Positions 7,951 to 15,423 of a stretch of 64,000 nt of DNA are shown here, piece after piece (the stretch's first letter is position 1; each line of letters begins with the position of its first letter). Both the position numbers and the translations under genes were made by a program. The notes under the pieces were generated by a model. That model made no database searches. It was given only the letters and a program-made list of their open reading frames with translations, and was not told the DNA's origin. Source of the stretch: JAJPGZ01 sp038229295 (GTDB lineage: Bacteria; Verrucomicrobiota; Verrucomicrobiia; Chthoniobacterales; UBA10450). The DNA lies in the NCBI GenBank assembly GCA_038229295.1, contig JBBROO010000011.1, positions 1-64,000 of the forward strand, written 5' to 3'.

Positions 7951-8071
7951 TTCTTCATCATCGCATCACGCTTCGCTTTGATTTCGCTATCCGATTTTCA
8001 TTCCGGGAATTTGTCGCCGTTGGCGACTTGGTAGCCGACTTCGAATAGAAGATCGACATCTTGCACTGCGC
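7947..8071 (-). pseudogene. decayed copy of the 3' end of the M28 peptidase gene
   Basis: These ~125 bp align in frame with the last codons of the intact peptidase at 8736-8860. About 65 bases around GACTTGGTAGCCGACTTCG match with one difference, while the distal ~45 bases have many substitutions. The copy reads AVQDVDLLFEVGYQVANGDKFPE, then a TGA in place of the Trp codon, then a diverged tail that still ends RDAMMKK-stop. It lies immediately before dgkA, and a toxin-antitoxin module separates it from the intact copy. Inference: the module entered at, or duplicated, the 3' end of the peptidase gene. Confidence 0.85.
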
Positions 8072-8096
8072 AAAGAGATCAAATTTCATCCGAATG

Positions 8097-8405
8097 TCAC
8101 TGCGGCAGCGATTGTAACCTTTTCTTCCAGTAATTTGGTTTTCGGCGCGCGTGGGCGAATGCGACTACCCAAAGCTTATCCGGCATATCCAGGTAGTGAA
8201 TGATAAATGGGAAGCGCGTCATAACGTAACGTTGCGTACCGTGCTTCCCGCTGGCCCATCGTTCCGGCGCAGTGGCAATTGTTTTGAGGGCCCGTTGGGC
8301 CGCGGCTTCGAAGTCTAATCCTAAGCCAGATTTTCTCTCTTCGTAGAAGGCAACGGAGTTGGCTATTTCCAATTCCGCCTCCTCCTCGACGATGAGAGGC
8401 TTCAC
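8097..8405 (-). CDS. RelE/ParE superfamily toxin
   Basis: 102 residues. The pattern EEAELEIANSVAFYEERKSGLGLDFEAAAQRALKTIATAPERW, followed by RYVMTRFPFIIHYLDMPDKLWVVAFAHARRKPNYW, is typical of ParE-type toxins of type II modules (helical hairpin then beta-sheet with basic C-terminus HARRKPxYW). ParE relatives poison gyrase and RelE relatives cleave mRNA; which applies here is not visible. The GTG start overlaps the upstream antitoxin stop as GTGA. The pair sits between two copies of the M28 peptidase 3' end. Confidence 0.85.
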   Translation of the reverse strand: MKPLIVEEEAELEIANSVAFYEERKSGLGLDFEAAAQRALKTIATAPERWASGKHGTQRYVMTRFPFIIHYLDMPDKLWVVAFAHARRKPNYWKKRLQSLPQ

Positions 8406-8632
8406 TGATAGCGCGTTCGAATATCGCGAAATACTTCTTCAGCGGGGCGTCCCTTGGCCGTGCCTTCTTTAATCCGCGTCACTCGCTTTTCGATTTCTAA
8501 ATCCCACGCCGCATCGAAATCTTCGTCCGCCACGCCGTCCAGGCTCTTTAAGAGCGTGTGCGCGAGTTTCGCTCTTTCCCGCTCGGAAAGCGCTAGCGCG
8601 TCTTGCGCTACTTTTTCAACAGTCACGGGCAT
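8402..8632 (-). CDS. putative addiction-module antitoxin (TIGR02574-like)
   Basis: 76 acidic residues: VAQDALALSERERAKLAHTLLKSLDG, then DFDAAWDLEIEKRVTRIKEG and a C-terminal segment GRPAEEVFRDIRTRY. This matches the short helical antitoxins that pair with ParE/RelE toxins (putative addiction module component family). It should bind and neutralise the downstream toxin and probably repress its own promoter. It starts at ATG 8632 and shares a 4-bp overlap with the toxin gene. The ~100 bp upstream before the peptidase stop should hold the promoter, but I see no clear -10/-35. Confidence 0.82.
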   Translation of the reverse strand: MPVTVEKVAQDALALSERERAKLAHTLLKSLDGVADEDFDAAWDLEIEKRVTRIKEGTAKGRPAEEVFRDIRTRYQ

Positions 8633-8735
8633 GCGATGATTTTCGCACCGCGATTGAGCGGGTCAATCTGTGTTTCATCTGCCTGCCGAGCCGAAGCCCG
8701 GCGAAGGCTGGTGTTCGTCCGTGGCGCAACAATCT

Positions 8736-10403
8736 TTACTTTTTCATCATCGCATCGCGTTTCGGTTTGAATTCGTTGCCGGGTTTCCATTCCGGGAATT
8801 TGTCGGCGTTGGCGACTTGGTAGCCGACTTCGAATAGAAGATCGACATCTTGCACCGCGCCGCTCAGGTCCCAATCGGCATTCACCTGATCGGTGACTTG
8901 GTGGTAATCTTTCAGATCGAATTCGTCGGAGCGCAGCGGCGCGTCCGTCGCGCGCGCGATGAGATGTTCGCCTTTGCCGATGTAAAGCGAAGGCAGACCG
9001 ACTTTGGAGAATTCGAAATTGTCCGCGCGATAAATACTTCCTTTCTCCGGCCGGCTGTTCGGAATGGCGGAGCGGCTTTGTCTTTTCGCGGCGTCGGCCA
9101 GCATGTCGTCCAAGGTGGAAAAACCGAAGCTGGTGTCTTCGACATCGCGCGTTTTTCCCCAGACATTCATGCTGTCGATGTTGATGTCGGCCAGCGTTTT
9201 CTCGAGCGGATAGAGCGGATGCTGCGCATACCATTTCGCGCCTAACAAACCCGCTTCTTCGGCGGTCGTGCACATGAAAAGCACGGAACGTTTCGGCGGG
9301 GGATTTAATTTCGTGAACGCGGCCGCGAGCTGCATGACCGCGGCGTCGCCAGATGCATTATCGACCGCGCCGTTGAATATCTGATCGCCCTGCAACTCCG
9401 GATGTTTGCCGAGATGGTCCCAGTGCGCGGTGTAGAGAACGTATTCGTTTTTCAATTTCTCATCGCTGCCTTCGAGTTTACCGATGACGTTGTGCGATTT
9501 GAACGAGCGCACCGTTTGCTTGATGTCGATCTTGGCTTTCGCGCCGTTCAACGTCACCGGCCGAAAATCTTTCGAGAGCGCTGCTTTCTTTAGTGCATCA
9601 AAGTCCTGGCCCGAATCCGCGAGTAATTTTTTCGCGACATCGAGCGTGATCCACGAACGCACCTGCACTGCGTCCATGTTTTTGTTAGGCGCATCGAGCT
9701 CGAAATTTTCCTTCGACCAACTTGTCCTAACGACTTGCCACGGATACGCCGCCGGCTCGGTCTCGTGAATGATGACGGCCGCAGCCGCGCCCTTTTGCGC
9801 CGCGATTTCGTATTTGTAAGTCCAGCGCCCGTAATACGTCATCGCGCGACCCTTGAACATTTTCTCGTCGAGCTTCGACGGATCTTTCGGGTCGGGGACC
9901 GGCGGATCGTTGATCAACATCAAAATCGTTTTGCCCTTAACATCGACATTCTTGTAATCGTCCCAGCCGTATTCCGGCGCGACGATGCCGTAGCCGACAA
10001 AAACAATGTCCGAGTTGTCGATGTCGATCTTGTCCTGCAATCGCGCCGACGACGCGACGAAGTCATCCGGAAATTTCAGATCGGTTTTGTTCGCACCGAC
10101 GGTAAACGACATCGTCGGCGCGCTCAGAATTCCGGCGAGCGGAACTTCCTGCATGTAAGTGCCGTCGGGATTTCCCGGCTTCAAACCGATGCGTTTGAAT
10201 TGGTCTTCGATGTATTTGATCGAAAGCTCTTCGCCTTTTGATCCGGGCGCGCGTCCTTCGAATTCATCGGACGAAAGTGTTTTGATGTGTGCGAGCATTC
10301 CGTCGGGCGTGATGGCATCGAGCGCGGGCTTTACTCGATCGTCCGGATTGGCCGCCAAGATCGACATGGTACTAAGCGCCAGGATAACGAGCGTCGTTTT
10401 CAT
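8736..10403 (-). CDS. secreted M28 family metallopeptidase with PA domain
   Basis: Starts best at MKTTLVILALSTMSILA (ATG 10401-10403), a Sec signal peptide; an upstream in-frame ATG at 10427 would add eight basic residues. About 555 residues. After an N-terminal region (LSSDEFEGRAPGS) comes a PA-type insert, then the M28 zinc core: YTAHWDHLG (His), GAVDNASGDA (bridging Asp), TTAEEAGLLG (catalytic Glu), NIDSMNVW (Asp) and DYHQVTD (His). An exported aminopeptidase-like activity is inferred. It lies downstream of an M3 peptidase on the same strand. Its last ~40 codons have a decayed duplicate at 7947-8071. Confidence 0.93.
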   Translation of the reverse strand: MKTTLVILALSTMSILAANPDDRVKPALDAITPDGMLAHIKTLSSDEFEGRAPGSKGEELSIKYIEDQFKRIGLKPGNPDGTYMQEVPLAGILSAPTMSFTVGANKTDLKFPDDFVASSARLQDKIDIDNSDIVFVGYGIVAPEYGWDDYKNVDVKGKTILMLINDPPVPDPKDPSKLDEKMFKGRAMTYYGRWTYKYEIAAQKGAAAAVIIHETEPAAYPWQVVRTSWSKENFELDAPNKNMDAVQVRSWITLDVAKKLLADSGQDFDALKKAALSKDFRPVTLNGAKAKIDIKQTVRSFKSHNVIGKLEGSDEKLKNEYVLYTAHWDHLGKHPELQGDQIFNGAVDNASGDAAVMQLAAAFTKLNPPPKRSVLFMCTTAEEAGLLGAKWYAQHPLYPLEKTLADINIDSMNVWGKTRDVEDTSFGFSTLDDMLADAAKRQSRSAIPNSRPEKGSIYRADNFEFSKVGLPSLYIGKGEHLIARATDAPLRSDEFDLKDYHQVTDQVNADWDLSGAVQDVDLLFEVGYQVANADKFPEWKPGNEFKPKRDAMMKK

Positions 10404-10410
10404 CCTTCTT

Positions 10411-10440
10411 CTGTAGCGGCGCTCCATGAGCGTCGCAAAT
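10411..10440. repeat. short palindromic repeat, TGTAGCGGCG family
   Basis: CTGTAGCGGCGCTC-CAT-GAGCGTCGC forms a hairpin with 8 of 9 stem pairs. A closely related sequence lies at 50161-50190 (TGTAGCGGCGGTC-TAT-GGCCGTCGC). It fills the spacer between the M3 and M28 peptidase genes and may attenuate or stabilise the transcript between them. Confidence 0.6.
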
Positions 10441-10448
10441 ATCTGCGA

Positions 10449-12587
10449 CTAATGCGCTTCCTGCGAAGGCCCAGTCGGTTTTCCTTTTTTCGCCGGGCCG
10501 CTCACGCCGATCTTTTCCAGAAACGGCTGCACCGATTGTTTGCGTCCAAGAAATTTTTCGATCGACATGGTGACGTCGCGCGAATCGCCTTGCTCATAAA
10601 TTTCGTGGCGCAATTTCAACCCCGCTTGTTTGTCGAGATAACCGTCCTTCGCTTTCTCAAACACCGTGGCCATGTCGGCCGCGATCGCGTCCGCCCACGC
10701 GTAGCCGTAATAGCCCGCGTCGTAGCCATTGAGATGACCGAAGTAAGTCACGAACGTTGTGCTCGGGTCGATCGGCAGAAAAACTTTTCCGAGAATCGGA
10801 TTTGAAATCGCGACGCAGTCGTAAGGCGCGTCTTCCGGGTGCGCGTCGTGCAATGCGAGATCGAGCGACGCGAACGCGAACTGCCGCCGATAAAAAACGC
10901 CGGCCGTCGCGAGCTTCGCATCGTTCATCTGCTTGATGACCTCCGCCGGAATTTTCTTCGCCGGATCGCGATAATCCGCCGCGAAAGTATCAAGCACTTT
11001 TTTGTCCCAGACCCAGTTCTGCAACATCTGCGACGGCGCTTCGACAAAATCGCCCGGGACATTTGTTCCGGCGAATCGATGATAGTGCGCGCGAGTCGTG
11101 ATGGTGTGCAACGCGTGACCGAACTCGTGGAAAAGCGTCTCGACATCGCCGTGCGTCATCAATGACGGCTTGTCCCCGCTAGCCGGCGGAAAATTGCACA
11201 GCAAGGCGACGGTCGGCCGTTGATATTTTCCGTCGGGCAAAACCTTGCCGCCGATGATCTCGAACTCGGCGAAGTGATTGAATTTCCCTTCGCGCGGAAA
11301 CATGTCGAGATAGAACATGCCTAACGGCTCGCCCGTCGCCGCGTCAGTCACCAGATACAACTGGAGATCGTCGATCCATTTGTAAGGCGCGGCGATTTTC
11401 TCGAACTTCAATCCGAAGATGCTCTGGTAAATGTTGACCATGCCTTCGAGCACTTTCTGGAACGGAAAAAAGTCGCGCAGCGCTTCCTTGTCGACGCTGA
11501 ATGTTTGTTTCACGAGCTGGTTGGCGTAGTAGCGCCAATCCCAGATGTCGATCTTAGCGGCGGGATCGTTCGTCTCGGCCGCTTTCATTTTCTGTAACTC
11601 CGCGACTTCAGCGGCGAACTTCGGCTCGATTCCCCTAACGAGGTCGTCGATGTATTTTTTCGCGCCCGCGCCCGACTTGGCCATTTTCACTTCCGTCTGG
11701 AAATCGTCCCACGTTTTGTAACCGAGCCGCAGCGCGATTTTGTTTCGCAACGCCAGCATTTGATTGAGCACGGTGATGTTCGTGTCTTTCGCGAGCGAAT
11801 CATGAATGACGTAAAGTTTTTTGCGCGTCGCTTCGCTTTTGGCATTTTCTTCGACCGTCTGGAATTGCCAAGTCACGTTCGCCATCACCGTGTAAGCGTC
11901 GTCGCCCGTTTTCACCCCGGGCGAGGCGAAGAAACTGTCGGGAAGCCCATCGAGTTCGGCTTTCGTGAAAACAACCGGCGCTTTGACGTTGACGATGTTC
12001 GTATCAAAATCGGTCCCAAGCTTCGCTAGTTGTTTGCGCAGGTCTTCGACCTCTTTCTTTTTCTCCGGCGGCAAATCCAATCCGGCCCGGCGATAATCGC
12101 GCATCGTATCGTCCAAAAGTTTTTTGTCTTCGCCCGAAAGTTTCGGATGCGTGTCGGCGAACGCCTTCATCGCTTTGTAAACGTCCTCGCGATAATCGAT
12201 GCCGACGGCCCAATCTTGAAAAATTTTCACCGCATTCTCGCCCGCCGTCCGCATCGCGGCGTCCTTGTTCGTTTCCTTGATGATCGTGGCCTTGGCCGCA
12301 GCGATGCCGGCTTCGTATCCGAGATCGTCCAGCGCGACGACCGTGCTCTTGAACGTGACCTTGCTCAGATCCCGCGCGCCGATTTGGTCGAGTGCTTTGT
12401 TCGCCTTATCGATCGCGTTTTTCACCACCGTGTCGACGGCCGCGGGCGTTTGTTCCCAATCCGGAATGGTCAGGACCGCGTGCGCTTTGTCGGCAGCAGC
12501 GCGGAAATCGTCCACCGATTTCAATTCCGCGGCCGTAAGATCGACAACGAACAAACAGGGCAAGATCGACAAGAAGAATGTTTTCAT
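10449..12587 (-). CDS. secreted M3 family peptidase (peptidyl-dipeptidase Dcp / oligopeptidase type)
   Basis: 712 residues with an N-terminal signal sequence (MKTFFLSILPCLFVVDLTA). The zinc-binding motif HEFGHALH (HExxH) and the following Glu region (FVEAPSQMLQNWVW) are those of thimet-type M3 peptidases, preceded by the long helical N-terminal domain normal for the family. It should cleave oligopeptides; with a signal peptide the site is the periplasm. It is first gene in a probable operon dcp-like, M28 peptidase, toxin-antitoxin, dgkA, which suggests a peptide-scavenging role for the first two. Two iterated-motif copies lie in the signal-peptide codons (12537 and 12562). Confidence 0.94.
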   Translation of the reverse strand: MKTFFLSILPCLFVVDLTAAELKSVDDFRAAADKAHAVLTIPDWEQTPAAVDTVVKNAIDKANKALDQIGARDLSKVTFKSTVVALDDLGYEAGIAAAKATIIKETNKDAAMRTAGENAVKIFQDWAVGIDYREDVYKAMKAFADTHPKLSGEDKKLLDDTMRDYRRAGLDLPPEKKKEVEDLRKQLAKLGTDFDTNIVNVKAPVVFTKAELDGLPDSFFASPGVKTGDDAYTVMANVTWQFQTVEENAKSEATRKKLYVIHDSLAKDTNITVLNQMLALRNKIALRLGYKTWDDFQTEVKMAKSGAGAKKYIDDLVRGIEPKFAAEVAELQKMKAAETNDPAAKIDIWDWRYYANQLVKQTFSVDKEALRDFFPFQKVLEGMVNIYQSIFGLKFEKIAAPYKWIDDLQLYLVTDAATGEPLGMFYLDMFPREGKFNHFAEFEIIGGKVLPDGKYQRPTVALLCNFPPASGDKPSLMTHGDVETLFHEFGHALHTITTRAHYHRFAGTNVPGDFVEAPSQMLQNWVWDKKVLDTFAADYRDPAKKIPAEVIKQMNDAKLATAGVFYRRQFAFASLDLALHDAHPEDAPYDCVAISNPILGKVFLPIDPSTTFVTYFGHLNGYDAGYYGYAWADAIAADMATVFEKAKDGYLDKQAGLKLRHEIYEQGDSRDVTMSIEKFLGRKQSVQPFLEKIGVSGPAKKGKPTGPSQEAH

Positions 12588-12649
12588 AGTGAAAGGTTTG
12601 ATTGAACGGAAAAGCGAAGATTGTGTAGAAGAGCTAACCGGTAAAGCGA

Positions 12650-13222
12650 ATGATCGAAAAATTTCTCGCCGCCTTTATTCCACTTTTCGTCGCCATCGAT
12701 CCAATTGGCCTGGTCGCGCTTTTCACCGGACTCGGGACGAGCGCGTCGCCCGAGAACCGAAAGCATCAGGCGTTTCTCGGAATTCTGACCGCACTGTGCG
12801 TCGCGACCGGGTTCATCTTTTTAGGCAAAGCCATTTTCAGCGCGCTTGGAATCACCGTGTCCGATTTCCAAGTGGCGGGCGGTTTGATTCTGCTTGTGCT
12901 GGCCGTGCGCGAGCTCGTCGGGTTTGGGGCGCAAGACCGTGGCGGCGGCGAAGACTTCGGAATCGTGCCGCTCGGTATGCCGCTCATTGCGGGTCCGGCA
13001 TTGTTGACCGCTTTGCTTATCTTGATCGACACAGTCGGAATTATTTTCACCGTGCTCGCGCTGTTGGTAAATCTCGGGCTGGTCGCCATCGCGCTCTGCA
13101 ACGCCGACCTTTTCACCCGCCGGTTGGGCAAACAAGGTTTGCGCGGTGTTTCGAAATTAATCGCGCTGTTGCTCGCGGCCATCGCGATCAGTTTGATTCG
13201 GCGTGGTTGGCAGACCCACTGA
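12650..13222 (+). CDS. MarC/UPF0056 family membrane protein
   Basis: 190 residues with about six membrane helices. The N-terminal FIPLFVAIDPIGLVALF, the internal AGGLILLVLAVREL and PLGMPLIAGPALLTALLIL are characteristic of MarC-like inner-membrane proteins. Despite the historical name there is no firm evidence that this family mediates drug resistance, and its substrate is unknown. It is divergent from the M3 peptidase with a 62-bp spacer. ATG at 12650 is preceded by no strong Shine-Dalgarno sequence. Confidence 0.9.
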   Translation: MIEKFLAAFIPLFVAIDPIGLVALFTGLGTSASPENRKHQAFLGILTALCVATGFIFLGKAIFSALGITVSDFQVAGGLILLVLAVRELVGFGAQDRGGGEDFGIVPLGMPLIAGPALLTALLILIDTVGIIFTVLALLVNLGLVAIALCNADLFTRRLGKQGLRGVSKLIALLLAAIAISLIRRGWQTH

Positions 13223-13239
13223 CGTTGTAGCTGCCGATC

Positions 13240-13620
13240 TTAGAACGTTCCCGCGCTTAACATCACGAGCGTGCAACCTTCGACCACTTCGATGCCGTGC
13301 TCGCGCGCTTTCGCGGCGAGGTCGTCGTTTTCCGCGCCGGGATTCATGATGATGCGGCGCGGATTTGCCCTAACGATATCGTCAATCAGGGAATCGGAGC
13401 GCGCTTTGCCCAGATACATTGTCACGGTGTCGATCTTGTCCGTAAGATCGACAATCGACCCGTAACATTTCTCGCCCAGGATCTCGTCGTACGCGGGATT
13501 GATCGGGATCGCGCGGTGTCCGCGTTCGCGCAACATTTGCATCGCGCGATGCGCATAGCGATCCGGTTTCGGCGATGCGCCAAGAACCGCGACGTTCTTG
13601 GCGTCGTCCACTGACTTCAA
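13240..13620 (-). CDS. CoA-binding domain protein (YccU-like)
   Basis: 126 residues forming a single Rossmann-type CoA-binding domain like that of succinyl-CoA synthetase alpha. Visible landmarks are NVAVLGASPKPDRYAHRAM, the loop AIPINPAYDEILGEKCYGSI, and the C-terminal IIMNPGAENDDL with VEGCTLVML. Such stand-alone proteins are widespread, and their exact role is not established. The apparent start is TTG at 13620, or GTG at 13611. It converges with marC over an 17-bp spacer. Two copies of the iterated motif lie within it (13428, 13444). Confidence 0.88.
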   Translation of the reverse strand: MKSVDDAKNVAVLGASPKPDRYAHRAMQMLRERGHRAIPINPAYDEILGEKCYGSIVDLTDKIDTVTMYLGKARSDSLIDDIVRANPRRIIMNPGAENDDLAAKAREHGIEVVEGCTLVMLSAGTF

Positions 13621-13642
13621 TCAGTTTTCGCCGCTTCGGAAA

Positions 13643-13960
13643 TTAACCGAGCGGAGTTTTGTGTTTGTAGATGCTCGGTGCGGCCGGCTCATAGTAAGCG
13701 GCCTTGTCGCCGGCAGATCGCCGATGATCGAGTTCACGCTCGATCAACTTGATCTCGTCTTCCGCGGGCAGCGGTTCTCCGTGCTTCACATAAGCGGCCA
13801 CGTGTTTGCGATTGCCGCGGATGGGAATTTGTTTGTAGAGATCCAACCGCTTCTGCTGCAACTGCGCGGTCGGCCATTGCGAATAATCAGTGTTTGAGGT
13901 CGCAAAAACACTGGAGGCGATGAAAACGCCGAACACCAACGCTGCGATGATTCGTTTCAT
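13643..13960 (-). CDS. small secreted protein, function unknown
   Basis: 105 residues starting with a clear signal peptide (MKRIIAALVFGVFIASSVFA). The mature part is charged (YSQWPTAQLQQKRLDLYKQIP ... EDEIKLIERELDHRR), probably helical, with no cysteines and no recognised domain. It is followed 22 bp later by the CoA-binding gene on the same strand. A predicted periplasmic or envelope protein; I do not recognise a family. Confidence 0.6.
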   Translation of the reverse strand: MKRIIAALVFGVFIASSVFATSNTDYSQWPTAQLQQKRLDLYKQIPIRGNRKHVAAYVKHGEPLPAEDEIKLIERELDHRRSAGDKAAYYEPAAPSIYKHKTPLG

Positions 13961-14070
13961 ATATTATCATTAGCATATCGTCCTTTCCGGCGATATTGGT
14001 TGCTGTCGATTTAACCCCCGACCTTAAAGCTATGTTGCGCTCCTTGTCCGACTTCATCGGGCTGGGGCCG

Positions 14071-14098
14071 TTGACAGGCCAGCACCGCTTGTTACAAT
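14071..14098 (+). promoter_or_regulatory. sigma-70 type promoter of the hopanoid genes, near-leaderless
   Basis: TTGACA at 14071-14076 and TACAAT at 14093-14098 are separated by 16 bases. Transcription would start about 7 bases after the -10, around 14105, only ~4 bases before the hpnH ATG at 14109, leaving no room for a ribosome-binding site. One of four such arrangements in the window. Confidence 0.7.
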
Positions 14099-14108
14099 CC
14101 TCGCTCCT

Positions 14109-15398
14109 ATGAGATTTCCCCTCGCGCTTACGACTAAGATCGCCGCGTACATTATCGGCCACAAACTTCGCGGGACGAAGAGGTTTGCCACTGTCTTGCA
14201 ACTGGAGCCGCTGCATACTTGCAACCTGACTTGCACCGGCTGCGGTCGCATCCGCGAATATTCCACTTCACTCAAAGACATTCTGCCGTTGGCGGATTGC
14301 CTCGCGGCCGCCGAAGAATGCAACGCGCCCATGGTATCGATCTGCGGCGGCGAACCACTGATCTATCCGCAAATCGAAGCGCTGGTGAAAGGTTTGCTCG
14401 AGCAGAAGCGCATCATTTATATCTGCACCAACGCCATGTTCATGCGCAAAAAAATGCGCGAATGGCTCGCTTCGCGATTGTCGATCCAACCGGAATTCGT
14501 CGAGGAGAAAATCGCGGAGTTGCTGGCGGCTGGTTTACTCAGCGAAAAAGATGCGGGTGAAATTCGCAAAGGGCCGAAGGATCCGGCGAAGCCGACGATC
14601 GGGCCGAGCTCGTGGATGTATTGGAACGTTCACCTCGATGGGCTCGAGCGGATTCATGATGTAATCGTCGAACGCGAAGGCGTGTTCAAGGAATGCATTC
14701 TCGCGATCAAGATGGCAAAGATTCTTGGTTACCAAGTCGCGACGAACACGACCATCTACAAAGAAACCGACATGAACGAAGTCGAGCAGATGTTCGATTA
14801 TCTGTCCGATCTCGGAGTCGACGGCCACACCATTTCGCCCGGATACGAATACGACGCGGCCAAGAAGGACATGATTTCGAGATTAAATTTGCAGCCGGAA
14901 AATTTCTTCCTCACGCGCAAGATGACGGTGGAAAAGTTTTCGAAGATCGAGAAGTGGATGAGCGACTACACACTTTTCGGCACGCCGGTTTACTTCGAAT
15001 TTCTTGCCGGCAAACGCGATTTGACCTGCTCGGCGTGGGCGATTCCGACACGGAACATTCGCGGTTGGAAGGGACCCTGTTACCTGATGACCGACGCGCA
15101 TTACTCGAGCTACGCGGAGATGCTCGAAAAAGTGCAGTGGGACAATTACGGCGTGGTCGATGGTGTGGCGCGCGACAGCCGCTGCGAAAATTGCATGGTG
15201 CATTGCGGCTATGAGCCGACCGCCAGCCTCGGATTGCACGCGCAACCCGGCGACACCTGGAAGACGATCAAATTTAATTTTGGATCGAAACCAAAACCGA
15301 CCGGCAAAGGCAGCGAGATTCTCGCCTTCAACGGCGTGACCTGCGGCAACGGTCATCTCACCGGCAAGAGCGCGGAGCAAACCGCGCAAGCGTCGTAA
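14109..15398 (+). CDS. hpnH: hopanoid-biosynthesis radical SAM protein HpnH (adenosylhopane synthase)
   Basis: 429 residues. The radical SAM cluster motif is CNLTCTGC near residue 38-45, preceded by LQLEPLHT. CGGEPLIYPQIEALV and WNVHLDGLERIHD are HpnH landmarks, and a C-terminal set of cysteines (DSRCENCMVHCGYEPTA) is also typical. It adds the 5'-deoxyadenosyl group of SAM to hopene, the first step in C35 hopanoid side-chain formation. Compared with the family there seems to be an insertion of roughly 50 residues after the CTNA block (about residues 115-170). squalene-hopene cyclase follows 22 bp later, confirming context. The gene ends in TAA that is itself part of an iterated motif copy. 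Confidence 0.93.
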   Translation: MRFPLALTTKIAAYIIGHKLRGTKRFATVLQLEPLHTCNLTCTGCGRIREYSTSLKDILPLADCLAAAEECNAPMVSICGGEPLIYPQIEALVKGLLEQKRIIYICTNAMFMRKKMREWLASRLSIQPEFVEEKIAELLAAGLLSEKDAGEIRKGPKDPAKPTIGPSSWMYWNVHLDGLERIHDVIVEREGVFKECILAIKMAKILGYQVATNTTIYKETDMNEVEQMFDYLSDLGVDGHTISPGYEYDAAKKDMISRLNLQPENFFLTRKMTVEKFSKIEKWMSDYTLFGTPVYFEFLAGKRDLTCSAWAIPTRNIRGWKGPCYLMTDAHYSSYAEMLEKVQWDNYGVVDGVARDSRCENCMVHCGYEPTASLGLHAQPGDTWKTIKFNFGSKPKPTGKGSEILAFNGVTCGNGHLTGKSAEQTAQAS

Positions 15399-15423
15399 GA
15401 TCGACAATCGCAAGATCGACATG
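15396..15423 (+). repeat. two iterated-motif copies filling the hpnH-shc junction
   Basis: The stop of hpnH reads straight into TAAGATCGACAATCG. A second copy, CAAGATCGACATG, ends in the ATG of the cyclase gene. The whole intergenic spacer therefore consists of two tandem copies of the motif, one supplying the stop codon and the other the start codon. No Shine-Dalgarno sequence is visible. Confidence 0.9.

Noticed and set aside
7822..8034. Plus-strand frame across the dgkA start and the decayed peptidase copy
   Set aside because: It runs over two features on the other strand and has no recognisable content.
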